Shown: positions 17,229 to 26,923, counted from the stretch's first letter. The stretch: 37,212 nucleotides of DNA from Caulobacter sp. (GCA_017744495.1 JAGIBE010000215.1:1-37212); one strand, 5' to 3'. Numbers and translations: made by a program. The notes: a model not told the origin generated them from the letters alone.

Positions 17229-19031
17229 TCAGGCGGGCAGCAGGCAACGCACGGCCTCGCCGATGCGCTCGGCGTCGGGGCCGAGCACGACATGCACCGA
17301 GCGCTCGCCGACCCTGACCACGCCCCGCGAGTCCAGGGCCGCCAGAGCCGCCTCGTCCACGGCGCCGTTGTCGCGCACCACCAGCCGCAGACGGCTGGAG
17401 CAGGCCCCGACCGCCTCGACATTGGCGAAGCCGCCCAGGGCGCCGACCAAGGCCTCGGCCCGGGCGTCGTCGGCGGCGGTGGGCAGGGCCGAGGTCAGGG
17501 GCGCCGCCTTGGCGGGGGCGGCCGCTACCGGCCTGGCCTGGACGGGTGCACCCATGGCCGCGCGGATCTCGCCGGCCACCTGGTCCGCAATCGGGCCGAG
17601 CACGACCTGCAGGGCCTTGTCCGACGGCTTGACGATGCCCCGCGCGCCCAAGGCCTTGAGACTAGGCTCGCTGACCACGCCCTGGTCGACGACGATCAGG
17701 CGCAGGCGGGTGGTGCAGGCGTCGACGGTCGTCAGGTTGCCCGCCCCGCCCAGGGCCGCCACGAAGTCGGCCCCGCGTCCGCCGCCGGTGGCCACCACCG
17801 GAGCGGCCACGGCGTCGTCGGGCTCGCGGCCTGGGGTCTTGAGGTCGAACCGGACGATCGCGAAGCGGAAGACGCCATAGTAGACCGCGCCATAGACCAA
17901 GCCCACGGGGATCAGCAGCAGCGGGTGAGTGGCCTTGTTGAAGTTCAGCACATAGTCGAACAGGCCCGCCGAGAAGCCGAAGCCCAGCTTGATGTCCAGG
18001 ATGTTCATCAGGGCCATGGCCAGGCCGGTCAGCGCCGCGTGGATCGCGAACAGCACTGGGGCCAGGAACATGAAGGTGAATTCGATCGGCTCGGTCACGC
18101 CGGTCAGGAACGAGGTCAGGGCCAGCGAGCCCAGCATGCCGCCCACGGCCTTGCGCTTGTCGGGCCGGGCGGTGTGGTAGATGGCCAGGCACGCGGCCGG
18201 CAGGCCGAACATCATCACCGGGAAGAAGCCGCTCATGAACGCCCCGGCGGTCTTGTCGCCCGCCGCGAAGCGGTTCAGGTCGCCGGTCACGCCGTTGAAG
18301 TCGCCCAGGATGAACCAGACCACGTTGTTGAGGATGTGGTGCAGGCCCGTGACGATCAGCAGGCGGTTGAGGAAGCCGTAGACGAACAGGCCGATATTGC
18401 CCGAGGCCGTCACCAGGCCCGACAGGCCGTCGACGCCGGCCTCCAATGAGCTCCAGCAGAAGCCGAAGATCAGGGCCAGCAGCACGCCGGCCAGGCCCGC
18501 CACGATCGGCACGAAGCGCCGACCGCCGAAGAAGGCCAGGTACTCGGGAAGCTTGATGTTGCTGTAGCGGTTGTAGAGCCAGCCACAGATCACGCCTGAC
18601 AGGATGCCGACCGGGATCGACAGCTTGCCGATCTCCTTGGCCTTCCAGGCGGCCACGGTCAGGTCCTTGGCGCCCTCCACCGCCTTGGCCGCGACGTCCG
18701 GCGGCACGATCATCAGGGCGTCGACGCCCTTGGTGGCGATCACGTAGCAGACCACGCCCGCCAAGCCCGCCGCCCCGTGGTTCTCGCGCGCCAGGCCCAC
18801 GGCCACGCCGATGGCGAAGATCAGGCCGAGGCTCGAGAAGATCGCGCCGCCGGCCGCGCCGAACACGTTGGCGACGGTCAGGGAGACGCCATGGGTCAGA
18901 ACCGCCAGACCCGGCGCGCCCAACAGATCGGTCTGGCCGATACGCAACAGCAGGGCCGCCACCGGAAGCACCGCGATGGGCAGCATCAGGGCGCGACCCA
19001 GGGGCTGGAGGACTTCGAGCGGGGACTTCAT
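17229..19031 (-). CDS. nagE: PTS N-acetylglucosamine EIIC-EIIB-EIIB permease
   Basis: The 600-residue protein imports and phosphorylates sugar at the inner membrane. Residues 1 to about 390 form the multi-span EIIC domain of the glucose/GlcNAc family, with blocks such as LGRALMLPIAVLPVAALLLRIG (seen as PIAVLPVAALLLRIG), SFLTGVTEPIEF and GLHHILNN. Two EIIB domains follow, each with an active-site Cys: Cys439 in VDACTTRLRL and Cys544 in VGACSSRLRL. E. coli NagE is EIIC-EIIB-EIIA, with a single EIIB. Here the EIIA lies in the upstream protein. The gene starts three bases after the EI stop, so the two are cotranscribed. GlcNAc specificity is inferred from the family and from the nag neighbours. 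Confidence 0.93.
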   Translation of the reverse strand: MKSPLEVLQPLGRALMLPIAVLPVAALLLRIGQTDLLGAPGLAVLTHGVSLTVANVFGAAGGAIFSSLGLIFAIGVAVGLARENHGAAGLAGVVCYVIATKGVDALMIVPPDVAAKAVEGAKDLTVAAWKAKEIGKLSIPVGILSGVICGWLYNRYSNIKLPEYLAFFGGRRFVPIVAGLAGVLLALIFGFCWSSLEAGVDGLSGLVTASGNIGLFVYGFLNRLLIVTGLHHILNNVVWFILGDFNGVTGDLNRFAAGDKTAGAFMSGFFPVMMFGLPAACLAIYHTARPDKRKAVGGMLGSLALTSFLTGVTEPIEFTFMFLAPVLFAIHAALTGLAMALMNILDIKLGFGFSAGLFDYVLNFNKATHPLLLIPVGLVYGAVYYGVFRFAIVRFDLKTPGREPDDAVAAPVVATGGGRGADFVAALGGAGNLTTVDACTTRLRLIVVDQGVVSEPSLKALGARGIVKPSDKALQVVLGPIADQVAGEIRAAMGAPVQARPVAAAPAKAAPLTSALPTAADDARAEALVGALGGFANVEAVGACSSRLRLVVRDNGAVDEAALAALDSRGVVRVGERSVHVVLGPDAERIGEAVRCLLPA

Positions 19032-19034
19032 CGC

Positions 19035-21551
19035 TTAAACTCCAACCTTCGAAGCGAAGGCCTTGCAAAGGTCGCGGACGGCCTCGGGCGCGGTCTGGTC
19101 CAAGGCCTGACGGGCCAGGGCCTGGCAGGCCGGCACGTCCAGCTTGCGGACGAGGGCCTTCACCTCGGGCACGGTCGCGGCCGTGGCCGACAGCTCGGTG
19201 ACGCCCAGGCCGACCAGCACCGGCACGGCGACAAGGTCGGAGGCCAGGCCCCCGCAGACGCCGACCCAGCGATGATGCTTGGCCGCGCCCTTGCAGGTGA
19301 GGTCGATCATCCGCAGCACCGCCGGGTGCAGAGCGTCGATGCGAGCGGCCAGCTCCGGATTGCCCCGGTCCATGGCCAGCACATACTGGGTCAGGTCGTT
19401 GGTGCCGACCGACAGAAAGTCGGCCTCGGCGGCGATCAGGTCGGCGGTGACGGCGGCGGCGGGCGTCTCGATCATCACCCCCAGCTCGACCCGCTCGGTG
19501 ATCCCCATTTCGCGCTTGGCTTCCTCCAGCACCGCGCGGACGGCGCGCAGCTCGCCGAGGCTGGCGATCATCGGGACCATGATCTTGCACTGGCCCAGCG
19601 GCTTGACGCGCAGGATCGCGCGCAGCTGGGTCTTCAGCAGGTGCGGCCGCCACAGCGACACGCGCACGCCGCGCAGGCCCAGGGCCGGGTTCTCTTCCGC
19701 CGGGATCGGCAGATAGGGCGCGGCCTTGTCGCCGCCGACGTCCAGGGTGCGGATGATCAGCGGACGGCCGTCCAGCGCCGAGGCGATGGCCTGGTACTGG
19801 CGGGCCTGCTCGTCCTCGTCGGGCGGGGTCTCGCGCTCCAGGAACAGGAACTCGGTGCGCAGCAGGCCCGAGCCTTCCGCGCCGTTGGCGGCGGCGGCCA
19901 GGGCGTCGTTCAGCGAGCCGACATTGCCGAACACCTCGATCCGCGCGCCGTCGGCCGTGCGGCTTTCCTGGTGGGCGGCGGCCTTGGCGGCGGCCTTGCG
20001 CTCGTGGCGGGCGGCGATGGCGGTCTGGGCGGCGGCCAGCTGGCCGGCGTCAGGACCGACCCGAAGCGAGCCCTCCTCGGCGTCGAGGATCAGGGCCGCG
20101 CCCTCGGTGACGTCCAGCACGCCCGGCCCGGCGGCGACGATGGCGGGAATGCCCATGGCGGCGGCCAGGATGGCTACGTGCGAGGTCGGCCCGCCCTTCG
20201 CCGTGCAGAAGCCGGCGACCTGGCCGGCCTCGACGCCCATCAGCTGCGAGGGCAGCAGTTCGTCGGCCAGCAGGATGGCGCCGGGCGGCAGGGCGCGGGC
20301 CTCGTCCTCCTCGCCAGACAAGGCGCGCAAGACCTGGCGCTCCAGGTCGATCAGGTCGTCGACGCGCTCGGCCAGGCGGCGGTCGCCCAGGCCGCGCAGG
20401 GCCTCGACATAGCCGCCCACGGCGCGCCGCCAGGCGAAGCCCGCGCTCTTGCCGTCGGCGATCAGCCGGTGCGCCGAGGCGGTCAGTTCGGGGTCTTCCA
20501 GGAAGGCCAGGTGCGCGCCCAGGATCGCCTTGCGGGCGGTGTCGCCCTTGGCGGCGGCCTTCTCGATCTTGGCCCGGACCTGGGCCAGGGCGTCTTCCAG
20601 CGCTGCGCGCTCGGCCGCCGCGCCATTGCCGGTCTCGGCTACCACGATATCGCTGGAAACGAAGCGCACGGCCTGGCCGATCGCCAGTCCGGGAGCGGCC
20701 ATCACGCCGCGTAGCAGACCCGGCTCCGAAGGCGGAGCGGCGCGGACGGCTTCGACCACAGCGGCGGGCGCGGCGGTCGGCGGCAGGGCCGCGCTCTCGC
20801 CCATACCGCCTTCGATCAGCTCAGCGATGGCGGCCACGGCGAAGTCGGCGTCCGGACCCGAGGCGACCACGCTGATGCGGTCACCGTGGCGGACGGCCAG
20901 GGACATCACCCCCACCGGGCTCTTGGCGCTGGCCCGGCGGTTGACCGCGACCAGGGCGACCTCCGAGGCGAACTTGCGGGCGCTCTCGGCGATGCGGGCC
21001 GCCGGACGGGCGTGGATGCCGTGCTGCAGGGGCACCACGACCTCGCGCGCCACTTCGCCCTCGGCAATGGCCAGCACGGCGCCGGCGCCGCCGATGGGCG
21101 CCAGCTCCATCAGCGGCTCGCCGACCTCGGTGGCGTGGTCCTGCTCGCGGCGGACGATCTGGAAGGCGTCGGCGTTGGTGATGACCACGGGGGTGATCAG
21201 GCTCTTGGCGCGCTGGCTCAAAAGGTCCAGGTCGAAGCTGATCAGCTTGTCGCCGGCCTTGACCGCGTCGCCGTCCTTGACGTGGACCTCGAAGCCTTCG
21301 CCGCCCAGGCCGACGGTCTCCAGCCCGACGTGCATCAGGATCTCGGCGCCGTTGTCGGCCCGCAGGGTGACGGCGTGGCGCGTGCCGTGGACCGCGATCA
21401 CCCGCGCGTCGCAGGGGGCGTGCAGAGTCGAGCCGAGCGGGTCGATGGCCAGGCCGTCGCCCAGCATGCGCTCGGCGAACACCGCGTCGGGCGTCTCCTC
21501 CAGCGGGGCGATCCAGCCCTTGAGCGGCGAGGACAGTACGAGATTGGACAC
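19035..21551 (-). CDS. PTS fusion EIIA-HPr-EI
   Basis: The 838-residue protein joins three soluble phosphotransferases. EIIA of the glucose type fills about 1-150, with active His74 in LMHVGLET and the supporting His59. HPr spans about 168-250, with His180 in HGIHARPA and a Ser at 211 near the regulatory Ser46 position (KSPVGVMSL). Enzyme I follows from about 280, with His458 in GGPTSHVAIL and a PEP-binding C-terminus (SVGTNDLTQY, DALHPAVLRMI). It passes phosphate from PEP to the EIIB domains of the next gene. The start is GTG at 21551 with AGGAAGCG upstream, 22 bases after the hexosaminidase stop. It matches the protein annotated in C. crescentus as CC0448, by memory. Confidence 0.95.
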   Translation of the reverse strand: MSNLVLSSPLKGWIAPLEETPDAVFAERMLGDGLAIDPLGSTLHAPCDARVIAVHGTRHAVTLRADNGAEILMHVGLETVGLGGEGFEVHVKDGDAVKAGDKLISFDLDLLSQRAKSLITPVVITNADAFQIVRREQDHATEVGEPLMELAPIGGAGAVLAIAEGEVAREVVVPLQHGIHARPAARIAESARKFASEVALVAVNRRASAKSPVGVMSLAVRHGDRISVVASGPDADFAVAAIAELIEGGMGESAALPPTAAPAAVVEAVRAAPPSEPGLLRGVMAAPGLAIGQAVRFVSSDIVVAETGNGAAAERAALEDALAQVRAKIEKAAAKGDTARKAILGAHLAFLEDPELTASAHRLIADGKSAGFAWRRAVGGYVEALRGLGDRRLAERVDDLIDLERQVLRALSGEEDEARALPPGAILLADELLPSQLMGVEAGQVAGFCTAKGGPTSHVAILAAAMGIPAIVAAGPGVLDVTEGAALILDAEEGSLRVGPDAGQLAAAQTAIAARHERKAAAKAAAHQESRTADGARIEVFGNVGSLNDALAAAANGAEGSGLLRTEFLFLERETPPDEDEQARQYQAIASALDGRPLIIRTLDVGGDKAAPYLPIPAEENPALGLRGVRVSLWRPHLLKTQLRAILRVKPLGQCKIMVPMIASLGELRAVRAVLEEAKREMGITERVELGVMIETPAAAVTADLIAAEADFLSVGTNDLTQYVLAMDRGNPELAARIDALHPAVLRMIDLTCKGAAKHHRWVGVCGGLASDLVAVPVLVGLGVTELSATAATVPEVKALVRKLDVPACQALARQALDQTAPEAVRDLCKAFASKVGV

Positions 21552-21573
21552 CGGTACGCTTCCTGCTTCCGAG

Positions 21574-23907
21574 TTAGTTCCGGCCGCTCTTGGCGGCGGC
21601 CGTGAGGGAGACGCTGTCGAGCACCAGGGTCGGCTCGACGGACTTGGCTGTAAAGGTCAGGCAGAGGTCGTGGACCCCGCCCTTGGCCGGGATGCGGCCG
21701 CTGACCGTTCCGAGGGCGGGTCCGCGGGCGGCGGCGCCCAGCGGGATGGCGGCGATGCGCTCGCCCGTGCAGCCGTCGATCCGCACCTCCAGCTCGCCAT
21801 CCGGCGTGGCGGGGGCGCGCAGCGGGATCTTCTCGCGGTCCGCGCCGATCTGGAAGTTAAAGGGTACCTGGCCGACGCGGGCGGTCAGTTTCAGGTCCGC
21901 CGACAGGTCGGCGCCCTTCCACACCCAGCACGGGTTCATCAGGTCGACGGCGAACACGGCGCGCGGACCGCTGACAGGAGCGTCGTCCTCCAGCGACAGG
22001 TTGATGCCGTTGCCGCAGATTTCGAGTTGATGGCTGTTGCGGGTCTCAGCGGCCGGCAGGCTGACGGGATAGTCGCGCACCCGGCCCAGGGCGGCGTCGC
22101 CCTGGAAGGTCCGTGCCCGGACGGTCTCGCCCGGCGCGACGCTGAGGGGCGTGGCGTAGAGGCTGGAGGCCTTGGTCGGCGCCTTGCCGTCGGTGGTGTA
22201 GCGGATCTCGCCCAGGCCCAGGCCGGACGAGAGCGCGACCGAGACCTGTCCGGCGGCCGCCGGACGCAGGGTGGCCTGGGGCTCGTAGGGCACGGTGTCG
22301 TGGGCCACGCCCAGCACGTCCATCCGGGCGATCTCAGCCGGCAAACGAGCGGCGAAGCTGTCCCAGCTGCGGCCGGCCTCGGGCGTCCAGCCGTTCTCGG
22401 CCACGGCGATCAGGCGCGGGAAGGTCATCTTCTCCAGCCGCTCGTCGGTGCGCATGTGCTCGGTGAACGAGTTGGCCTGCAGGCCCAGGATGTGGGCGCG
22501 CTGGGCCTCGGTCAGGGCGGCGGGCGCGGCGTCGAAGTCGTAGACGTCCTTGAGGCTGACGATCTTGATCCGGCCGGGCGGCTCGTCGGCGGAGGCGCTC
22601 TGGCGGCGGTCCATGTAGAGGGTGCTGTCGGGCGCCAGCACGGCGTCGTGGCCCTGCGAGGCGGCGGCCACCGCGCCCTCGACGCCGCGCCACGACATGA
22701 CCGTGGCGTTGGGGGCCAGGCCGCCCTCCAGGATCTCGTCCCAGCCGATCATCCGCCGGCCGCGGCTGTTGATATGCTTTTCGGCGCGCTGGATGAACCA
22801 GCTCTGCAGGCCGTGCTCGTCCTTGACGCCCAGGGCCTGGATCTGGGCCTGGACCTCGGGGCTGGCCTTCCATTGGTCCTTCACGGCCTCGTCGCCGCCC
22901 ACGTGGATGTAGGGCGAGGGGAAGAGATCCATGACCTCGTCCAGCACGTCGTTCAGGAAGCCGAAGGTCTCCTCACTGGGCTTGTAGAGATAGGGGAACA
23001 CGCCCCAGTCGCCCATGTGTTCGCGCGGCGGGGACTTGGTCATGCCGTATTGCGGATAGGCCACCAGCGGCGCCAGAGCGTGGCCCGGCATCTCGATCTC
23101 AGGGACGATGGTGATCCCGCGCGCGGCGGCGTAGGCGACGAGGTCGCGCACCTGGTCCTGGGTGTAGAAGCCCTGGTAGCGGATTGGCTTGCCGGTCCTG
23201 GGATCGCGGCCCGCCGCCCCGGCCGGAACGCGCCAGGAGCCTTCCGAGGTCAGTTTCGGGTACTTCTTGATCTCCAGCCGCCAGCCCTGGTCGTCCACCA
23301 GGTGCCAGTGCAGGACGTTCAGCTTGTGGGCCGCCATGGTGTCGAGGATCGCCTTGATCGTCTCGACGCTCTGGAAATGGCGGGCGCTGTCCAGCATGAA
23401 ACCGCGCCAGGCGAAACGTGGGGCGTCGTCGATGCTGACAGTGGGTAGCTGGGCCAGCCCCTTGGCGGCGTTCTGCACAGCCAGTTGCCAGACGCTGACC
23501 GCGCCGTAGAAGAGGCCCGCGCGCTTGGGGGCGGTGATGGTGACGCCGGTGGGGGCGACGCTCAGAGAATAGGCTTCGGTCTTGTCGCTGGCGGCCGCGC
23601 CGCGCGTGAAGACGATGGCGGCCTCGCCGGCGGCGGGCGCGCCCTCGACGACGGCAGGCTTCAGGCCTCGGGCCTTGAACAGCATGTCCGAAAGCTGGCC
23701 GGCCACGACGCGGGCCTCGACATCGCCCTTGGCGACGAAGATCCGGGTCTTGGCGGTCAGGGCGAAGGTCCCCTGCCCCAGGGTCGCCAGGGCCGGCGCC
23801 GGCGTCAGGGTCAGGACGGGCTCGGCCGCCTGTGCGCTCGAGGCGAAGGCCAGGGCGGCCACGGAGACCGAAACGATCGCCGAGGCCTTGAGGACGGAAA
23901 AGGTCAT
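21574..23907 (-). CDS. GH20 beta-N-acetylhexosaminidase, exported
   Basis: From the ATG at 23907 the product has 777 residues, with a signal peptide (MTFSVLKASAIVSVSVAALA, cleavage near AQA-AEP). An N-terminal GH20b-type domain precedes the TIM barrel (FAWRGFMLDSARHF). The catalytic Asp339-Glu340 pair lies in HVGGDEAVKDQW. A C-terminal chitobiase-like segment (EIRYTTDGKAPT) and a final beta-rich module follow, the latter resembling an NPCBM/CBM-like domain. It removes terminal GlcNAc from chitooligosaccharides in the periplasm, feeding the PTS encoded next. The start has no good ribosome-binding site; an ATG 24 bases upstream is also possible. It is the first gene of the minus-strand PTS operon. 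Confidence 0.94.
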   Translation of the reverse strand: MTFSVLKASAIVSVSVAALAFASSAQAAEPVLTLTPAPALATLGQGTFALTAKTRIFVAKGDVEARVVAGQLSDMLFKARGLKPAVVEGAPAAGEAAIVFTRGAAASDKTEAYSLSVAPTGVTITAPKRAGLFYGAVSVWQLAVQNAAKGLAQLPTVSIDDAPRFAWRGFMLDSARHFQSVETIKAILDTMAAHKLNVLHWHLVDDQGWRLEIKKYPKLTSEGSWRVPAGAAGRDPRTGKPIRYQGFYTQDQVRDLVAYAAARGITIVPEIEMPGHALAPLVAYPQYGMTKSPPREHMGDWGVFPYLYKPSEETFGFLNDVLDEVMDLFPSPYIHVGGDEAVKDQWKASPEVQAQIQALGVKDEHGLQSWFIQRAEKHINSRGRRMIGWDEILEGGLAPNATVMSWRGVEGAVAAASQGHDAVLAPDSTLYMDRRQSASADEPPGRIKIVSLKDVYDFDAAPAALTEAQRAHILGLQANSFTEHMRTDERLEKMTFPRLIAVAENGWTPEAGRSWDSFAARLPAEIARMDVLGVAHDTVPYEPQATLRPAAAGQVSVALSSGLGLGEIRYTTDGKAPTKASSLYATPLSVAPGETVRARTFQGDAALGRVRDYPVSLPAAETRNSHQLEICGNGINLSLEDDAPVSGPRAVFAVDLMNPCWVWKGADLSADLKLTARVGQVPFNFQIGADREKIPLRAPATPDGELEVRIDGCTGERIAAIPLGAAARGPALGTVSGRIPAKGGVHDLCLTFTAKSVEPTLVLDSVSLTAAAKSGRN

Positions 23908-23951
23908 GGGAGGTCGCTCGACAGCTGACATACGCGATGACGGAAGCCGGC

Positions 23952-23984
23952 AAAAAGCGGGCGGAGCGTTTGACCGCTCCGCCC
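23952..23984 (-). terminator. Rho-independent terminator between TonB receptor and hexosaminidase genes
   Basis: GGGCGGAGCG (23959-23968) and CGCTCCGCCC (23975-23984) form a perfect 10-base stem with a 6-base loop. Read on the minus strand, GCTTTTTG follows directly. It lies 45 bases upstream of the hexosaminidase start, so it either ends the receptor transcript or lets only part of it through. Confidence 0.85.
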
Positions 23985-24097
23985 TAGCTCCGTGCTTGCA
24001 GTCAGGAGGACTTTGGTCGCGATCGGCGGCGGAAGGGTCATGGGATTGATCCTGAACCATGCCGCCTCCGATGCAACGATCTCGGGAGGAAACTGGC

Positions 24098-24125
24098 GGG
24101 CCTCCGGCGCGGACGCCGAAGGCCC
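24098..24125 (-). terminator. Second hairpin just after the nag TonB receptor
   Basis: GGGCCT-C-CGGCG (24098-24109) pairs with CGCCG-A-AGGCCC (24114-24125), leaving one mismatch and a four-base loop. It starts 10 bases past the receptor stop on the minus strand. No T run follows, so it may protect the mRNA end rather than terminate. Confidence 0.55.
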
Positions 24126-24134
24126 GGTACGCGA

Positions 24135-26923
24135 CTAGAACTTGAAGCGGACGCCGCCAAAGACCATGCGGCCGTTCTTGTAGATCCGGGCCGGACGGTT
24201 CGGATCGTTGTCGTACTTCTCGGTCAGCTTCTCGTCGGTCAGGTTGATCGCGTCGAGGGTCAGCGAGATGTTCTCGGTCAGGTTGACGCTGGCCGAGGCG
24301 TCCAGCGAAGCGATCGAGTCGGACCACAGCTGGCGGAAGCCGCGTTCGGCGTCGTAGTCGACGAAGAACTTGGACCGGTAGTTGTAGGACAGACGCGCGC
24401 TGAAGCGGTCGTTCTCGTAGTAGCCGCTGACGTTGAGGATGTTCTTCGAGTTCGACGGCACCGGCACGCCCGACGCGGACGAGGCGTCCGAGTAGGTGTA
24501 GTTGGCCAGCACGCCGAAGCCGTTCCAGATGGGCATCTGGAAGTTGACCTCGAAGCCCTTGTTCTCGCCGCCCGCCACGTTGATCGGACGACCGATGCGG
24601 TAGTTACAGGTGTAGAGGTTGGTGCCGGTCAGCACGCACTGGTTGGCCGGATCGGTGATCCGCGCGTCGGTCGGGTCGTTCAGCTGGAGCGGCTGACGCT
24701 CCACGAACGCGCCCTGGACGATGTAGGTCGAGATGTCCTTGTAGAACAGGCTGACCGCCAGGATCGACTGCGGCGCGAAGTACCATTCCAGCGTCGCGTC
24801 GTACTGGTTGGCGCGGTACGGATCCAGGTTCGGGTTGCCGCCGCTGCCGGTCAGCAGGGACTCGGTCAGCGAGGTGAACGCCGCCATCTGGGCGTAGTCC
24901 GGACGCGACAAGGTGCGGCCGGCGGCCAGGCGCAGGACCAGGTCGTCGCTCAGGTCGAACGCGAAGTTCGCGCTGGGCAGGATGTCGGTGTACTCCTGGC
25001 TGGCGTCGACCGGAGCGATCAGGCCGAACGGGTTGTTGACCGCGCCCGCCGTGCCGGTCGGAACGCCCACCTTCCAGGCCGAGGTCTCAACCTTGGTCTG
25101 GACGACGCGGACGCCGACATTGCCGCGCCAGTTGTCGCCCTTCAGTTGACCCAGCAGGTAGCCGCCGAAGGTCTTCTCGTTGAACGTGAAGCTTTCCAGC
25201 GGGCCGAAGTGGTCGCAGTTCAGCAGGCCGACGCAGCCGCCGGTCTGGGTGGCGCCGATCGCCGAGTTCCACTGGGTGGGCGCGCCGAGGCCGGCGTAGA
25301 TGGCCTCGATCTTGTTCTTGTCGGCGGTCAGATAGCTGCTGAGGACGCCCGGGCCCTTAATGCCTTTCAGATAATCGCTGGGCGTCAGTCCGCCCGCGAC
25401 GTCGGCCAGGGTGCAGATGTGGCCGTTACAGGCCGTCGGTCCGGGAGCCGTCCAGGACAGCAAGGCGCGACGCTGGCCGTAGGTCTGGTCCACGTCGCGA
25501 TCGTGGTCGGTGTACTTCAGGCCGAACTTGACCGAGGTGAAGGGACCGGCGTCCACGAACTTCTCACCGTCGACGAAGGTGTAGAACTCGCTGTCGTCGT
25601 TGGCCGTGGTGTTGGCCGAGGCCCAGCCCAGCTCCATCTCGTCGTCGGCCGTGGTCGGATTGATGTTGCTGAACGACACCTTCGGCAGGCCGCCGGAGAG
25701 ATCGTAGCTGACGCCCGTCGCGGCGCTGGTTTCCCAGAACGGCTGCAGGTCGGTGGCGCCCTCGGCGTCGGTGTAGCCGACGCGGGCGTGGAAGGTCCAA
25801 CCCTCGGCCGGACGGTAGATGGTGTCCAGGTCGATCGAGCGGACCTGGGTATGGGCGATACGGTCGATGGCGTCGAACACCACGCCCTGGCCACCGGTGG
25901 CGTTGAACGTACCCTTCGTCGCCGTGCCGTTGTTCAGCTGTGCTGGATGTTGAAGTTGGCGCCGGGCGTGCCCAGGCCCGAGATCTTGTTGGTGATCCAG
26001 GCCATGTAGTTCTGGTTGAAGTTGTCGGCGTCCATCTTGGAATAGAGGCCGGTCAGGTTCACGTCAATCTTGTCGGTCGGCGACCACTGGACGCCGATGT
26101 TGGCGCCGCGGCGCTCGCGGGTCTGCTTGAAGTAGGACGAACCGATCAGGCTGGGCGTCACCGCCGTCTGGCCGGCGGGCAGGCCCGTGACGTTGCCCGA
26201 GGCGTTGGTGACGTTCTCGTAGCCCAGCACCTCGATGCCGTCGCGGCGGATCTCGCGCTTGTCGTAGATCAGGCCGCCCAGGATGCCGAAGGTCTTGGCT
26301 TCGTTATGCCAGCTGAGCATGGCCGAGGCGGTGGGATCGGTGCTGTCGGACTTCTCGTCCCAGACGCCCTGCACCGAGCCGGAGATCGACAGCGGGGCCA
26401 GGTCCAGCGGATTGCGGGTGTGCACGTTGACGGTGGCGCCCACGCCGCCTTCGTCGATGTCGGCGACCGGGCTCTTGAAGACCTCGACCTTGCCGACGAT
26501 TTCCGACGGCAGCATCAGGTAGTTGAAGCTGCGGCTGGCCTTGAACTGGTCGAGAATGAACCAGTCGGCGGTGGCGACCGCGTGGCCGTTGAGCAGGGTG
26601 CGGTTGAGGGTCGGGGCGGTGCCGCGAACCGAGATGCGCTCGCCTTCGCCGAATTCACGCTGGATGGTGACGCCCGGAACGCGCTGCAGCGACTCGGCGA
26701 CGTTCTTGTCCGGGAACTTGCCGATGTCTTCGGCGGTGATCACGTCGATCACGGCGCCGGCGTTACGCTTGGCTTCGACCGAGGCCTGCAGCGACGCCCG
26801 AATGCCGGTGACGACCAGTTCGTCGACCGTAGTAGAAGAGTCCTGCGCGAAGGCCGGCGCGGCCAACGCCACCGCCAGCACGCTGGCGGACGCAGTTAGA
26901 ATGGTCTTGTGGAAATTTCGCAT
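24135..26923 (-). pseudogene. TonB-dependent receptor of the nag locus, interrupted by a frameshift near 25935
   Basis: From the ATG at 26923 (GGGGAGAAG upstream) one frame runs through a signal peptide, a TonB-box-like DELVVTG, and a full plug (DIGKFPDKNVAESLQRVPGV, RISVRGTAPTLNRTLLNG), then stops with TGA at 25934-25936. The rest of the barrel continues at once in another frame (LNNGTATKG..., then VVFDAIDRIAH) to a normal C-terminus ending GVRFKF at 24135. The span of 2789 bases is one short of 930 codons, as a single-base deletion would give. Position between nagR and hexosaminidase matches CC0446, reported in C. crescentus as the receptor for GlcNAc and chitin oligosaccharides. It may be a true pseudogene or a sequencing error; codon bias is normal on both sides. 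Confidence 0.85.

Noticed and set aside
15549..18449. Very long open frame on the plus strand opposite the flavoprotein and PTS genes
   Set aside because: High GC leaves antisense frames open. Its translation is Gly/Arg/Val/Gln-rich with no domain, while the minus strand shows clear flavoprotein and PTS motifs. The same holds for the long plus-strand frames at 189-1727, 20449-23448 and 30315-33194.
17662..19653. Open minus-strand frame of over 600 codons spanning the PTS EI / permease junction
   Set aside because: It is a shifted frame of the two PTS genes, with an Arg/Pro/Gly-rich translation and no motif.
24135..25883. The second half of the split receptor as a separate gene from a GTG start
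   Set aside because: It would lack a signal peptide, plug and ribosome-binding site, and its sequence continues upstream in the same frame past the proposed start.
25934..25940. Programmed ribosomal frameshift in the TonB receptor
   Set aside because: No slippery heptamer is visible at the junction, and a secreted outer-membrane barrel has no known use for one. Mutation or sequence error is simpler.
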